Below the pieces are notes generated by a model. It did not search any database. It saw nothing but the letters and a program-made list of their open reading frames with translations, and was not told where the DNA came from. Position numbers and translations under genes: made by a program. From Thioclava sp. GXIMD2076 (GTDB lineage: Bacteria > Pseudomonadota > Alphaproteobacteria > Rhodobacterales > Rhodobacteraceae), in assembly GCF_037949795.1 (NCBI RefSeq), contig NZ_CP149932.1, positions 2,221,001-2,285,000 of the forward strand: a stretch of 64,000 nt of DNA, given 5' to 3'. Positions 29,723 through 41,100 of the stretch are shown piece after piece. Each line of letters starts with the position of its first letter. Within the stretch, counting starts at the first letter, position 1.

Positions 29723-30451
29723 TCAGGCCAGCGCGCCATAGAAGATCAGCGCGGGCTTGACTGGAATCGCGCCATTCGCGGCCTGTCCGGTGATCTGGGC
29801 CGCCAGCTCGCGCATGGTCCCACGCCAGATCACCTCGTCGGGATGGGAAATCGATTCCGCCATCATGGCCGGCGTTTCGAGGCTCAGCCCCGCAGCCTCC
29901 AGCCGCTGTGCCAGCGCCACAAAGGTGCGCCGCGCCATATAGACCGCCGTGACCGCCTGCGCATCGGCCAGTGCCGCCATGTTCAACTCCTCGGGCAGCG
30001 CACCCGTGACGTCATGGCCGGTCACGAATTGCAGTCTGCGCGCGGTCAGCCGTCGCGTGAGCGGGATCTGTGCCGCCGCCGCTGCCGCCGAGGCCGCCGT
30101 CACCCCCGGGATGATCTCGAACCCGATCCCCGCCGCACGACAGGCGCTCAGCTCTTCCTCGAGCCGCCCGAAAATGCCGCCATCGCCCGATTTCAGCCGC
30201 ACGACCCTGCCGCCCGCGCGGGCATGATCGACCAGAAGCTGGCTGACATGGTCCTGTTTTGGCGACGGACGTCCGGCCCGTTTGCCCACGCCGATCAGAT
30301 CGCATTCGGGCCGCGCCAGATCGAGGATCGGACCGGCAGAGAGATCGTCGAAGAGGATCGCATCGGCCTGCCGGATACGCTCGGCCCCGCGCAGGGTCAG
30401 AAGTTCGGGATCCCCCGGACCGGAAGAGACGAAACTGACGAACCCGCTCAT
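29723..30451 (-). CDS. cobA: Uroporphyrinogen-III C-methyltransferase CobA
   Basis: 242 residues, stand-alone SUMT. FVSSGPGDPELLTLRGAERI, DHVSQLLVDHARAGGRVVRLKSGDGGIFGR, IIPGVTAASAAAAAAQIPLT and FVTGHDVTG are diagnostic of the enzyme. Adds methyl groups at C2 and C7 of uroporphyrinogen III to give precorrin-2, the branch point to B12 and siroheme. Start overlaps the cobB stop (ATGA). Last gene of the long minus-strand cob run. Confidence 0.96.
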   Translation of the reverse strand: MSGFVSFVSSGPGDPELLTLRGAERIRQADAILFDDLSAGPILDLARPECDLIGVGKRAGRPSPKQDHVSQLLVDHARAGGRVVRLKSGDGGIFGRLEEELSACRAAGIGFEIIPGVTAASAAAAAAQIPLTRRLTARRLQFVTGHDVTGALPEELNMAALADAQAVTAVYMARRTFVALAQRLEAAGLSLETPAMMAESISHPDEVIWRGTMRELAAQITGQAANGAIPVKPALIFYGALA

Positions 30452-31752
30452 ATATCCTCCGCAATCAGATGGAAGAAGGTGCCCGTGACATAGCCCCTGC
30501 GCGATCCGGTTTCCACCACCGAAAGACCGGCCGCATCGGTCACGCGGGCCAGAGGCGCGTCGGGCTGCGACAGGATGGTCGAGAAATGGAACTCGTGCCC
30601 GCGCAGCGCCGTGCCTTCGGCCTGCCCCGGAATGGGCGCCAGAAGCCGCGCGTGACGATAGCCCAGATGCATCTTACGTTTGGCATAGGAGGTCTCGAGC
30701 CCCAGAAGCCCCGCCATCGCGTGGCGTGTTCCGTCCTTGTCGACCAGCCCCTGCCCCAGCACCATATAGCCGCCGCATTCGCCATGCACGGGACGGGTCT
30801 GCGCGAAGTCGCGAAGCCCCTTTAGGAAGCTCGCCTTTCCGGCAAGCCGCCCCGCATGGAGTTCGGGATAGCCGCCCGGGAGCCAGACACAATCGGCCGT
30901 CGGGTCGGGTGACTGGTCCTCGAGCGGCGAGAAGAACCCGATCTCCGCACCGGCCTGCCGCCAGCCGTCCAAAAGATGAGGATAGAGGAAGGAAAAGGCC
31001 TGATCGCGGGCGATGGCAATGCGCTGGCCGGGGGGCGTGAGCGGAGCCGCAGCACCCGCAAGCGCGCGTGTGGGCGCGGCTTGCGCGCGTAGCGCCGCAA
31101 GGTCGAGATGCCCTGCCACCAGATCGGCCATCGCCTCAATCTGCGCGTCAAGCTCGGGCCGCTCGGAGGCCTGCACGAGCCCCAGATGGCGCGAGGGCAT
31201 CTCGAGATCCTTCAGGCGCGGCAGGCATCCGAGGCAGGCAATGCCAGCCTCGGCAAGCCCCTCGCGGACCATCATCTCGTGGCGCGGGCTGGCCACGCGA
31301 TTGACCACGGCCCCTGCGATCTTGACCTCGGGACGCAGCCGCGCGAACCCCAAGGCGACCGCGCCCACCGATTGCGCCTGCCCGCCCGCATCGATCACCA
31401 GCACCACCGGCCAGCCTGTCAGCACCGATAGATCCGCGGCACTGCCACGCGCGGTGGCCCCGGTTTGCGCGACCCCGTCAAAGAGCCCCATCGCCCCTTC
31501 GGCAATCACCAGATCCGCCCCTTCGGCGCCTGATATGATCCGCGCCATCACCCCCTCGGGCATCGCCCAGCTGTCGAGATTGGCCGAAGGCAGGCCGGAA
31601 GCCACCAGATGGAAGCCCGGATCGATATAATCCGGCCCCGCCTTGAAGGAACGGACCCCGACACCCGCGCGGTGATAGGCGCGCAGCAGGCCCAGAGTGA
31701 GCGTGGTCTTGCCGGTGCCTGACCCAGTGGCCGAGATGATGAGCCCGTTCAT
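30448..31752 (-). CDS. cobB: Cobyrinate/hydrogenobyrinate a,c-diamide synthase CobB
   Basis: 434 residues. P-loop domain ([33 protein letters not shown]) and a C-terminal glutaminase domain whose Cys lies in [14 protein letters not shown]. Amidates the a and c carboxylates with ATP and glutamine. ATGA overlaps with cobM upstream and cobA downstream indicate tight coupling. Confidence 0.96.
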   Translation of the reverse strand: MNGLIISATGSGTGKTTLTLGLLRAYHRAGVGVRSFKAGPDYIDPGFHLVASGLPSANLDSWAMPEGVMARIISGAEGADLVIAEGAMGLFDGVAQTGATARGSAADLSVLTGWPVVLVIDAGGQAQSVGAVALGFARLRPEVKIAGAVVNRVASPRHEMMVREGLAEAGIACLGCLPRLKDLEMPSRHLGLVQASERPELDAQIEAMADLVAGHLDLAALRAQAAPTRALAGAAAPLTPPGQRIAIARDQAFSFLYPHLLDGWRQAGAEIGFFSPLEDQSPDPTADCVWLPGGYPELHAGRLAGKASFLKGLRDFAQTRPVHGECGGYMVLGQGLVDKDGTRHAMAGLLGLETSYAKRKMHLGYRHARLLAPIPGQAEGTALRGHEFHFSTILSQPDAPLARVTDAAGLSVVETGSRRGYVTGTFFHLIAEDI

Positions 31753-32534
31753 TCAGTTCCCTCCGGAAAACGCGGATCGGTCCCTACGGGTCGGTAGCGG
31801 CGGTCGTAATCGCCGGCATAGAGACGGCTCTCGTCAAACCCCTCCTGCGCCAGCGCCCGTCCCACCAGAATAAGCGCGGTGCGCCCCCGCATGCCCTCCG
31901 ATGCCACAAGCACTGTGCCGAGCGTGGCGCGCACAATCTTCTGGTCGGGCCAGCTCGCACGCCAGACGACGGCCAGCGGACAGTCCGCGCCATAAAGCGG
32001 CAAGAGCCGCGCGACGACTTCCTCGAGCACATGCACCGAGAGATGGATCGCGAGCGTCGCGCCGGTTGCCGCGAAATTCTCGAGCGTCTCGGTGTCGGGC
32101 ATGGGGGAGGCCCGCCCCGAGGTCCGCGTGAGCACCAGCGATTGCGCGACGCCGGGCAGGGTCAGCTCGGTGCCGAGCGCGGCGGAGGCTGCCGCAAAAC
32201 TGGGGACACCGGGGCAGATCTCGTAGGGGATGCCCTCGGCCCGCAGGCGGCGCAGCTGTTCGCCCATCGCCGAATAGATCGACAGATCCCCCGAATGGAG
32301 CCGCGCCACATCCTGCCCTGCCTGATGGGCGGCGCGGATCTCCGTCATGATCTCGTCGAGCGACAGAGGCGCGGTGTTGATGATCCTCGCGCCATCGGGG
32401 CAATGCGCCAGAAGCGCCTCGGGCACCAGCGATCCGGCATAGAGACAGACAGGCGCCCGCGCGATCAGATCGCGCCCGCGCAGGGTGATCAGATCGGCCG
32501 CACCGGGGCCTGCGCCGATGAAATGGACGGTCAT
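31749..32534 (-). CDS. cobM: Precorrin-4 C11-methyltransferase CobM
   Basis: 261 residues. [65 protein letters not shown] match CobM/CbiF. Methylates C11 of precorrin-4 to give precorrin-5. The start overlaps the cobE stop (ATGA). Confidence 0.96.
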   Translation of the reverse strand: MTVHFIGAGPGAADLITLRGRDLIARAPVCLYAGSLVPEALLAHCPDGARIINTAPLSLDEIMTEIRAAHQAGQDVARLHSGDLSIYSAMGEQLRRLRAEGIPYEICPGVPSFAAASAALGTELTLPGVAQSLVLTRTSGRASPMPDTETLENFAATGATLAIHLSVHVLEEVVARLLPLYGADCPLAVVWRASWPDQKIVRATLGTVLVASEGMRGRTALILVGRALAQEGFDESRLYAGDYDRRYRPVGTDPRFPEGTE

Positions 32535-32905
32535 GGGTGATCCTCTTCCTTTGCTCCGGCGTCCGGTGAACCGGCCAGCGCCGTTGTGATGGTGCCGCAG
32601 GGCGAGACCCTGCGGGGCGACAGGATCTGCGCGCCCACGCCGGCAGCCCCGAGCGCCAGTGCCTCGGCCACCGAGCCCGTGCCGAATGCGTTCATGATGC
32701 GGGAGGACACCGTGGGGGTCTGCACTCCGCGCAAGGCCGCACGCGGCAGGAGGCGCAGCGGGATTCCCTGTGCGGTGAGTGCCGGATGCGCGCCCTTATC
32801 CCCCAGCACGGCCAGCAGATCGACCGGCCCCGCATCGGCAATTGCCTGCGCCAGTGCCTCCGCCGTCGCCTCCCTGCGCAGCCCGATACCCAGCACGCGG
32901 CTCAT
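32531..32905 (-). CDS. cobE: Cobalamin biosynthesis protein CobE (CbiG C-terminal-like)
   Basis: 124 residues. [40 protein letters not shown] and the conserved VSEAxA-like segment [14 protein letters not shown] match CobE/CbiG-C. Present in aerobic cob operons; its exact step is unresolved. The ATG at 32905 overlaps the cobL stop (ATGA); the 5-residue longer frame has no support. Confidence 0.9.
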   Translation of the reverse strand: MSRVLGIGLRREATAEALAQAIADAGPVDLLAVLGDKGAHPALTAQGIPLRLLPRAALRGVQTPTVSSRIMNAFGTGSVAEALALGAAGVGAQILSPRRVSPCGTITTALAGSPDAGAKEEDHP

Positions 32906-34077
32906 CGCGTCACACTCCATTGCAGGATCGGGCGGGCGCGGTCCCAGCCCCGCATGCGCCCCAAGGGAGCATTCTCGGCCAGCTCGATCCGCAGGAGCGT
33001 TCCGCCACGCTCGGCCTGCAATCCGAGGTAAAGCGCCTCGCTTTCCAGCGTCACCGCGTTACCGGTGACCCGTGTGCCTTGCGGGAGCCGCTCCCAGAGC
33101 GCGGCAAACCCCTCGCGCGTAAGCCCGCCGCCGATGAACACCGCATCGGGACGCACTTCAGGCAGCGTTTCGGGCCAGTGGCCCTGAAGCACATCGATCC
33201 GGTGATCGATCCCGAATTTCATCGCGTTCTCGGTAATCTGGCCGAGCCTGTCGGCGCGCGGCTCGAGAGCTGCGGCCCGCCCGCCCGCCAGCGCCCATTC
33301 GACAGATATCGAGCCAGAACCCGCGCCGAGATCCCACAGATATTCGCCCTGACGAGGCGAAAGCGCCGATAGCGTCAATGCCCTGACGGGGCGTTTGGTG
33401 ATCTGGCCATGATGGGTGAAGAGGCTATCGTCGAGCCCGAAGCCACGCGGCAGACCGGGCCCGCCCTGCGCCGAAATCGCCACCAGAACAGGTTGCCCGA
33501 ACTCTCCGGTGACCGCATCCGCTGGCAGATCGCGGCGGATCTCGCGCGGACCGCCGATGGCCTCGAAGACATGGAGTATCGAGGCACCAAAGCCCAGAGT
33601 GTCGAGATACGCCCCGAGTTCGGCCACCTGTGCCCCGCCCCGCAACGTCACGATCAGGCGGCTGCCCTGTGCGAGAGAGGGACGCAGGCGCGAAAGAGGT
33701 GCGGCATGCAGGCCCAGCGTCTCGACCTCCTCGAGCCGCCACCCCAGCCGTGCGGCCGCCCATGCGACCGAGGACACCGCTGGATGACAGATCCACTCCT
33801 CAGGGGCCAGCGCGGCCGCCAGCGACCCGCCCGCCCCATGCCAGAACGGATCGCCCGATGCCAGCACCACAACCCGTTGCCCGCGCAGCGCCAGAACCGG
33901 GGCCAGATCGAAGGGCACAGGCCATGCCCGCCCTCGCGCGCCCGCGCCCACCAGATCCAGATGGCGCGGCCCGCCAAAGATGACCGAAGCCTGAGAGAGG
34001 ATTTCGCGGCTTGCATCCGACAGCCCCGCCGGTCCATCTTCGCCAAGACCGATAATATGGAGCCAGGGCCTATCCAT
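32902..34077 (-). CDS. cobL: Precorrin-6B C5,15-methyltransferase (decarboxylating) CobL
   Basis: 391 residues, fusion of CbiE-like (about 1-200, LHIIGLGEDGPAGLSDASREIL, VVVLASGDPFWHGAGGSL) and CbiT-like (about 215-391, LWDLGAGSGSISVEWAL, AVFIGGGLT) methylases. Methylates C5 and C15 and decarboxylates the C12 acetate to give precorrin-8X. The ATG at 34077-34075, preceded by AAGGAT, shares two base pairs with the ATG of cobK on the other strand (34076-34078, sequence CATG). Confidence 0.94.
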   Translation of the reverse strand: MDRPWLHIIGLGEDGPAGLSDASREILSQASVIFGGPRHLDLVGAGARGRAWPVPFDLAPVLALRGQRVVVLASGDPFWHGAGGSLAAALAPEEWICHPAVSSVAWAAARLGWRLEEVETLGLHAAPLSRLRPSLAQGSRLIVTLRGGAQVAELGAYLDTLGFGASILHVFEAIGGPREIRRDLPADAVTGEFGQPVLVAISAQGGPGLPRGFGLDDSLFTHHGQITKRPVRALTLSALSPRQGEYLWDLGAGSGSISVEWALAGGRAAALEPRADRLGQITENAMKFGIDHRIDVLQGHWPETLPEVRPDAVFIGGGLTREGFAALWERLPQGTRVTGNAVTLESEALYLGLQAERGGTLLRIELAENAPLGRMRGWDRARPILQWSVTR

Positions 34078-34813
34078 GCCGCGTATCCTTTTGCTCGGAG
34101 GCACATCCGAAGCCGCCGAAATGGCCCGCATTCTGGCGCGCGCAGGGCTCTGGGCAGTCTATTCCTATGCGGGGCGCACGCAATCGCCAGTGGCCCAGCC
34201 GCTTCCCCTGCGGGTCGGGGGCTTTGGCGGGGTTGACGGGCTGCGGGCCTATCTGGCGCGCGAGGCAATCACCCATGTGATCGATGCGACCCATCCCTTT
34301 GCCGCGCAGATGAGCCGCAACGCGATTGCGGCCTGTCGCGCGCAAGGCGTGGCGCTGTGCGGGTTCGAGCGGCTGCCATGGGTTGCGCAAACCGGTGACC
34401 GCTGGACCTCTGTGCCCGATATGGAGGCCGCCGCCAGTGCCCTGCCCATCGAGGCAAGACGCGTGTTTCTTGCCATCGGTCGCCAGCATATCGGGCTTTT
34501 CGGCGCCGTCCCGCAGCACCATTACCTGCTCCGGCTGGTCGATCCCCCAACCCTGCCGCTGCCTCTGCCCGATTGCCGCGTGGTGCTGGCGCGGGGACCG
34601 TTTCTCGAGGATGAGGATCTGGCGCTGCTGCAGGAGCACCGGATCGATCTGGTGGTGGCCAAGAATGCCGGAGGCACGGGCGCGCGCGCCAAGATCGATG
34701 CCGCGCGGCGCCTCGGCCTGCCCGTCCTCATGATCGAGCGCCCCGAAACGGGGGCACGGCAGGTCTTCCACGCGGCAGAGGATGTGATGGGCTGGCTCGG
34801 ACACGGGCTCTAA
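34076..34813 (+). CDS. cobK: Precorrin-6A reductase CobK
   Basis: 245 residues. MPRILLLGGTSEAAEMARIL and VIDATHPFAAQMSRNA plus VVAKNAGGTGARAKIDAAR match CobK/CbiJ. Reduces precorrin-6A to precorrin-6B with NADPH. Lies on the plus strand inside an otherwise minus-strand cob run: its start codon interlocks with that of cobL, and its stop overlaps the cobJ stop by four bases (CTAA). Minus-strand transcription continuing from cobJ to cobL would be antisense to it, and its own promoter must lie inside cobL. Confidence 0.95.
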   Translation: MPRILLLGGTSEAAEMARILARAGLWAVYSYAGRTQSPVAQPLPLRVGGFGGVDGLRAYLAREAITHVIDATHPFAAQMSRNAIAACRAQGVALCGFERLPWVAQTGDRWTSVPDMEAAASALPIEARRVFLAIGRQHIGLFGAVPQHHYLLRLVDPPTLPLPLPDCRVVLARGPFLEDEDLALLQEHRIDLVVAKNAGGTGARAKIDAARRLGLPVLMIERPETGARQVFHAAEDVMGWLGHGL

Positions 34814-35568
34814 CGCTCCTGTGCCAGCGAGCGCGGGGTATAGTAGAACCGCCCGACCTGACGGGTCTCGGCGGTGCCCACGATGACCACGGTGCGCATA
34901 TCCGCCATCTCGGCTTGCGCCTGCCCCAATGGCACCGTCACGATCCGTTCGTCGGGACGCGAGACATTGCGTGCGAATGAAACCGGCACGGAGGCCGGCA
35001 GTTCCTCGCGCAAGATCGCCAAAGCCTGCCCGAACTGGTGCGGGCGCGAGGCCGAGCGCGGATTATAGAACCCCATAGCGAATCCCGCCCGCGCGGCCAG
35101 CCTCAGCCGCGTCTCGATGACCGTCCAGGGTTTGAGATTGTCCGACAGATTGATGGCGCAGAAATCATGGCCCATCGGCGCACCTATCCGCGCGGATGCC
35201 GCCAGCATCGCGGTGATCCCCGGCAGGATGCGGATATCGAGATCGAGCCAGTCGAGCGGCCCTGCCTCCAGCGCCTCGAAGAGCGCCGAGGCCATCGCAA
35301 ATACCCCCGGATCCCCCGAGGAGACGACCACCACCCGCGCACCCCGTGCCGCAAGCGAGAGCGCATGGGTCGCGCGGTCCAGCTCGACGCGGTTATCGCT
35401 TTCATGCTTGGTCAGGCCCGCGCGGTCCGGCACGCGGCGGACATAGGGGATATACCCGATGATATCGGTGGCCTCGGCCAAGGCGGCCTGCACCTGCGGC
35501 GTCACCAGAGCCTCGTCACCGGGGCCGAGCCCTGCCACCTGCACCCAGCCAGAGGGACGCCCGCTCAT
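34810..35568 (-). CDS. cobJ: Precorrin-3B C17-methyltransferase CobJ
   Basis: 252 residues. VQVAGLGPGDEALVTPQVQAAL, GYIPYVRRV, VVVVSSGDPGVFAMASALFEAL, ILPGITAMLAASARIGAPMGHDFCAINLSD and GFYNPRSASRP are CobJ/CbiH motifs. Ring contraction and C17 methylation of precorrin-3B. The ATG at 35568 overlaps the cobI stop (ATGA); the open frame to 35682 is inside cobI. Confidence 0.95.
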   Translation of the reverse strand: MSGRPSGWVQVAGLGPGDEALVTPQVQAALAEATDIIGYIPYVRRVPDRAGLTKHESDNRVELDRATHALSLAARGARVVVVSSGDPGVFAMASALFEALEAGPLDWLDLDIRILPGITAMLAASARIGAPMGHDFCAINLSDNLKPWTVIETRLRLAARAGFAMGFYNPRSASRPHQFGQALAILREELPASVPVSFARNVSRPDERIVTVPLGQAQAEMADMRTVVIVGTAETRQVGRFYYTPRSLAQER

Positions 35569-36281
35569 GGCCTGCGCCCCTGACCATGCACGACCACGAT
35601 CGAGAAATAAGGCACCTCGCCGCTGATCTCGGAGAGTTTCTGCACGGTCTGGTTTGCCATCGTGCCATGGGTCACAAGCCACGCATCGTCATATTTTCCG
35701 GCGGCCTGCAAGGCGCGGGCCAGCTTAGGCAGGTTGCGCCCGATCTTCATGACGACCAGCGCATCGGTCTGACCGATCCGCGCGGTCAGGTCCTCTTCGG
35801 GGAGTGTCGCCATAGCAACCGTCAGCACATCATCGCCCCATGTCACAGGCAGTCCCGTGGCCGTCCAGCAGCCCGACATGCCGGTAATCCCCGGCACCAC
35901 CTCGACCGCAATCCGGTCCTTGAGGCGGGTATAAAGATGCATGAAGGAGCCGTAGAAGAAGGGATCACCCTCGCAGAGCACGATCACATCTTGCATGGCA
36001 CAAAGCGCAGCAAGCCGCTCCGCCCAACCGTCATAGAAGGCCGAGAGGAGACGGTTATATTCGGGATCGGTGAAGGGAATCTCGGTGGTGACAGGATAAT
36101 CCATCGGATATTCGACGGCCTCCGGCAAGAGCATCCCCTCGACGATACGGCGTGCCTGCCCCATCCGGCCCTTCTTGCGGAAGAAGGCCACATGACGCGC
36201 GCCCGACACCAGCCGATGCGCCTTTACCGACATCAGATCGGGATCACCGGGGCCGAGCCCCACACAGATGAGCCGTCCCAT
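35565..36281 (-). CDS. cobI: Precorrin-2 C20-methyltransferase CobI
   Basis: 238 residues. LICVGLGPGDPDLMSVKAHRLV, VIVLCEGDPFFYGSFMHLYTRL, VVPGITGMSGCWTATGLPVTWGDD are typical of CobI/CbiL. Converts precorrin-2 to precorrin-3A. The ATG at 36281 follows the cobH stop by one base. Confidence 0.95.
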   Translation of the reverse strand: MGRLICVGLGPGDPDLMSVKAHRLVSGARHVAFFRKKGRMGQARRIVEGMLLPEAVEYPMDYPVTTEIPFTDPEYNRLLSAFYDGWAERLAALCAMQDVIVLCEGDPFFYGSFMHLYTRLKDRIAVEVVPGITGMSGCWTATGLPVTWGDDVLTVAMATLPEEDLTARIGQTDALVVMKIGRNLPKLARALQAAGKYDDAWLVTHGTMANQTVQKLSEISGEVPYFSIVVVHGQGRRP

Positions 36282-36282
36282 C

Positions 36283-36912
36283 TTATTCCTTCCGGCTGGC
36301 AAGCGCGTTAACGGCGGCCACCGTGATCGCCGATCCGCCCAGACGACCGCGCACGATGAGCGAGGGCACAGGCTGGACCTCCATCAGCGCGGCTTTCGAC
36401 TCGGCCGCACCCACAAAACCCACCGGACAGCCGATAATTGCCGCAGGACGCGGGCAATCGGGGTCTTCAAGCATGTTCAGCAGATGGAAGAGCGCGGTCG
36501 GCGCATTACCGATAGCCACAACAGCCCCCTCCAGATGCGGACGCCACAGCTCGAGGGCTGCCGCCGAGCGGGTATTGCCCACCGCTTTCGCGCGCTCGAC
36601 GATATCGGGCGCATGCAGCGTGCAGATCACCTCATTCTGCGCGGGCAGACGCGCGCGGGTGATCCCTTCGGAGACCATCCGCGCATCACACAGGACAGGC
36701 GCGCCCGCCTGCAGCGCAGCACGCGCCGCCTTCGCCATTCCGGTGGAAAATTCCACATCGCGTTCGAGCCCCACCAGACCGGCGGCGTGGATCATCCGCA
36801 CCACGACCGGTTCTTCCTCCGCATCGAACCGCGCCAGATCTGCCTCGGCACGGATCGTGGCGAAACTCTCGGCATAGATCTTCGCGCCGTCGGTTTCATA
36901 GCTATGTGGCAT
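36283..36912 (-). CDS. cobH: Precorrin-8X methylmutase CobH
   Basis: 209 residues. VRMIHAAGLVGLERDVEFS carries the catalytic His; VLCDARMVSEGITRARL, IGNAPTALFHLLNMLED and IIGCPVGFVGAAESKAAL are family motifs. Moves a methyl group from C11 to C12 to form hydrogenobyrinic acid. GGGGGAC precedes the ATG. Thirty bases after cobG. Confidence 0.96.
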   Translation of the reverse strand: MPHSYETDGAKIYAESFATIRAEADLARFDAEEEPVVVRMIHAAGLVGLERDVEFSTGMAKAARAALQAGAPVLCDARMVSEGITRARLPAQNEVICTLHAPDIVERAKAVGNTRSAAALELWRPHLEGAVVAIGNAPTALFHLLNMLEDPDCPRPAAIIGCPVGFVGAAESKAALMEVQPVPSLIVRGRLGGSAITVAAVNALASRKE

Positions 36913-36942
36913 GTCGTCCCCCGTGCCCGTCCTCGTGCCAGT

Positions 36943-38139
36943 TCACTTCTGGCCCGTCTTGATTTTTTCTCTCAGCGCGCGCTCGTCGAGCGTGCCTTGC
37001 GTAAGGTCGCGGGCACGCTGGTCGCGCCCAAATGCCCAGCCTTCCTTTGACGCCACCGCTACCAGATCGCAAGCCCCGGCATGCGCACATCCCTTGGCAC
37101 AGCCCGAGATATGAAGCGCCTGCCCCTCCGGCAGTCCCTGACGAGCAATCCGGCGCGCCAGCGCACGGGTCGGCTGCGCCCCTTGCGGACAACCGGGCGC
37201 GCCCGTGCAGACCGAAATCCGCAGCCGCGGATCATCGGGGACGGTGACCGCCCCTGCAACTTCGGGAAAGACCCGCGCGCCCTCGATCAGGATCATCCGC
37301 CATGGGGTCAGGCGCAACTTGCCCATGCTGGCGATCTCGGCCAGTTCCTCGGCATGGATCTGCCCGAAGCCCACACCAAACAGCGCTCCCTCGTCATAGA
37401 TCCCGGGCGCCGGCGGTGGCAGGCCTCTGTGCATGGCATGAGTGCGCCATGCCGCAGGCAGCGTGGCCCCCGCCTCCAGATGGCGCGCCATACGTCCACG
37501 CCCGTCTGTAATGCCGCCAGTGTCCTGAAACCATTGTGCCATCTCGAGTGCCGCCGCAACCGCATCTTCGGGCCTGACTGCGCGCCCACGCTCGGCGCCA
37601 TCGGCGCGGATGATCAGCGCATCCTGCGTCCGTTCGATGCGGATATCGGCAGAGCTTCCCTGCAGAAGCGGCACGGGGCCACAATCCACCGCAAAGCCGA
37701 ATTTGGCAGGCAGCTCCGGCCCGTCCTCTTGCGAAAGGACCGCGCTCAGATCATCGCCCAGCCGTTGGGTCAGATCGCCCATCTGCCAGAAAGGCTGCGT
37801 AATCACATTGCGCCGCGTCTCTCCGGCGACGGAGGCATCGAGCAGACCGAGCGTGGCCAGCGCCATCAGCAGCGCGTCATGATCTTCGCGTCGAATGCCG
37901 CGAAGCTGCAGATTGCCGCGTGAGGAGAGGTCGATCAACCCGTTGCCGAACTGCGCGGAAATCCCCGCCAGCGCGCCTGCCTGTCCCTTGGTCAGACGCC
38001 CATACCACGGGCGCACCCGCACAACCAGACCATCGCCCGACATCATCGGACGGCGCGCGCCCGGGCACCAGCCACGGATCTGCGGATCGGCCGGTGAGAT
38101 CTTTGCCTTGCTGCGATACCAGGCGGTGCTTACTGCCAT
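36943..38139 (-). CDS. cobG: Precorrin-3B synthase CobG (monooxygenase)
   Basis: 398 residues, sulfite/nitrite reductase-like halves ([22 protein letters not shown], then [13 protein letters not shown]). The [4Fe-4S] ligands appear in [10 protein letters not shown] and [14 protein letters not shown]. Oxygen-dependent step from precorrin-3A to 3B, marking the aerobic pathway. Overlaps the cobN 3' end by 10 bases. Confidence 0.94.
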   Translation of the reverse strand: MAVSTAWYRSKAKISPADPQIRGWCPGARRPMMSGDGLVVRVRPWYGRLTKGQAGALAGISAQFGNGLIDLSSRGNLQLRGIRREDHDALLMALATLGLLDASVAGETRRNVITQPFWQMGDLTQRLGDDLSAVLSQEDGPELPAKFGFAVDCGPVPLLQGSSADIRIERTQDALIIRADGAERGRAVRPEDAVAAALEMAQWFQDTGGITDGRGRMARHLEAGATLPAAWRTHAMHRGLPPPAPGIYDEGALFGVGFGQIHAEELAEIASMGKLRLTPWRMILIEGARVFPEVAGAVTVPDDPRLRISVCTGAPGCPQGAQPTRALARRIARQGLPEGQALHISGCAKGCAHAGACDLVAVASKEGWAFGRDQRARDLTQGTLDERALREKIKTGQK

Positions 38140-41100
38140 TCCTGCATTCCCGAAAAAACCTCTCCGGAATTCGAACCGGCCAGAGCATTCTGTATGGAAT
38201 TGCGCCGGCTCGTCCAGAGCCCCGCCGCGGCAAGGGCCTTGAAACGGTCCCAGAGCGCCCTTAAAGCCTGCGGATTCTCGCGGCCGAGAAACTCGACCAG
38301 ATCCGCGCGGCCAAGCGTGGCTTCGAAATAGAGGTCGAACAGATGGTCGGGTACCGCGCGCGACAGATGGGCAAAAGCCGCGAGATGGTCAAGCGTCGCC
38401 GCGATCTCCGCCCCGCCACGAAAGCCGTGACGCATCATGCTGTCGGCCCAGTCGGGATTGGCTGCGCGGGCGCGCACAACACGCGCGATCTCCTCGGTCA
38501 GTGCCCGTGCACGCGGCTGGTCGGGGCGCGTTGCATCCATATGATAGGATTTAGGCGCAGGCCGCCCCAGACGCGCCAGCGCCGCAGCAAATCCGGCCTC
38601 ATGGGCGGCATAATCGGAGGCCACCAGAAGATCGGTTTCTGGCAGGTCCTGCAGATGAACGAAGCTGTCTGCCCCCGCCAGACGTTGCTCCAGCGCCGCG
38701 CGTGCGGGCGTGACATTGCCCTGCGCATCGATCGCATGCGATGAGGCATCGAGCCATGCCTCACCCGCCAAAGCGCGGCCTTCTTCGGTGTAATCCTCGA
38801 GCGCACCGCCCATATTCAGCCCGTAAAGACCGGGTTTCGGACCGAAGACGCGGGGAGACCTTGCCAGATAGGGATTGTCCTCGGGCGTTTCGTCGCGCTG
38901 GGCTAAAGCCTCGCAGGCCAGTTCGAACATCTGCGCAAGCCCCGGGAAGACGTCGCGGAAAAGCCCCGAAACCCGCAGTGTCAGATCGATCCGGGGACGG
39001 TTCAACAACGCCAGCGGCAGGATCTCGACCCCCGAAACCCGCTCGGAACCCGCATCCCAAACCGGTTTGACACCTGCCAGATGCAGCGCCATGGCGAATT
39101 CCTCGCCCGCTGTGCGCATCGTGGCCGATCCCCAGAGATCGACCACCAGACCTTTCGGCCAATCGCCATGATCCTGAAGATGGCGCCGCACCAGCTCCTC
39201 GGCCAGTTTCACGCCCTGGGCATAGGCCGCGCGCGAGGGCACAGAGCGCGGATCGGTGGTAAAGAGGTTGCGCCCTGTTGGCAGCACATCCGAGCGCCCC
39301 CGATGCGGGCTGCCCGACGGGCCGGGAGCCACGAACTGCCCCGCAAGCGCGCGGACCACACCTTGCGTTTCATCCGCGCCGTATCTGCCGGTGCCAAAGA
39401 CATGAAGCCCTTCGGCATATTGGCTCTCCTTGATATCGCAGACAAAAGCATCCAGCCGCGTGATCGCCTCGGCGGGCGAGGCCGCAGCCTCGATCCCCAG
39501 GTCCTCCTCGACGCCCCGTCCCTGCGCCTCGGCGCGGATATCGGCGATCAGCCGGTCACGCCGCGCGGGATCGAGCCCGTCAGCGGTGGAATACTCATCC
39601 ATCAATGCCTCGAGGCGGATAAGAGTGTCGGGCATCCGCCCTTGGGCCAAGGGCGGGGGCACATGGCCGATGGTCTGCGCTGCAATCCTGCGCTTGGCCT
39701 GCGCGGCCTCGCCCGGATCATTGACGATAAACGGATAGATCACCGGCAGGGAACCGGTCAGCACTTCGGGCCAGCAGGTTTCCGACAAAGCGACCGATTT
39801 CCCCGGTAGCCATTCCATTGTGCCATGCGCCCCCATATGGATCAGCGCATCCGCCTGACGCTGGAGCCAGAGGTAGAAGGCCACATAGCCATGGCGCGGC
39901 ACGCGCGAGAGGTCATGGTAATCGGCATCGCGGCGTGCACGATCCGCCCGCTCCGGCTGTAGCGCAACAAGACCCGAACCGCTTTGGATGGCGGGAAACC
40001 GGAAGACCCCATCGCGATAGAGCGGATCCTCCTCGGGCGCACCCCAAGCCTCGTGAAGGTCATCACGCAACCTATCGGGCAGATCGGCCAGAGCCAAGCG
40101 GTAGTCGTCAATGGGCCAGTCAAGCGTTGCATGCTGCAGCACCGCGCCAAGGTCGCTGACCTTGGTCAGGGGATACCCTTCGGCCTGCAGCGCCGCGACA
40201 AGCCCCTCCACCGAGGCCAGCGCATCAAGCCCCACTGCATGGGCGATCTGGTAACTCTTGCCCGGATAGGTCGAGAGCACGAAGGCCAGTCGTTTCTCTG
40301 CCGCAGGGCGCGCCAAGCGGCACAGCGCCATGACCCGATCGGCCACCTGCGCCACGCGGCCCGGATCGGGCCGATGAATGAAGCGCGAATATTGCAAATC
40401 GGGGTCGCGTTGCGAGGGAGATTTGAACGAGATCACACCACCAAAGATCCGGCCATCGACTTCCGGTAATACGACATGCATCGCCAGATCGGAGGGCGCA
40501 AGCCCGCGCTCGGAACCTGCCCAATCGCGCCTGCGCGCAGTCGTGAGTGCAACCTGCACCACCGGCACACCTGCCGCATCCAAGGGCGAGCCACCCTCGG
40601 CGCCTTGCGCCGAGAACGCGGTGGCATTGACCACTGTAACCGGTTTGAGCCGCGCAATCTCGCGCCGCAGCCAATCCGGCACGCCCTGTGCCTTCAGAGA
40701 GGGAGCAAACACGCCATAGGCGTTCAGACCACGCGCCCGCAACGCCTCGATCATCGCATCCACGGGCGCGGTATCGGCCGCGGTCAGATAGGAGCGGTAG
40801 AAGGTGACCAGAGCGATATCCTCTCCCGCCTCCGGCGCCGCCACGATCCCTGTCTGTGGCAGGTAGAACCCGCAATCGGGCACCGATTTCACCCCAGAAA
40901 CCGGCCCCGCATAGAGCCCCGCTGCAAGCGAGAGCTGTGCAAGTGCGGCTTGGGCTGCCACCGCGCCCCCCGCATCACATAGCGCCTGAAGGCGCCGCAA
41001 CGTGGAGACCGGCAGCGTGGAGAGCGCATCGAGGCGGGCATCCTCGCGCCCGTCGGCGGGCAGCACGGCCAGAGCGATACCCTGTCGCCGCGCCAGATCC

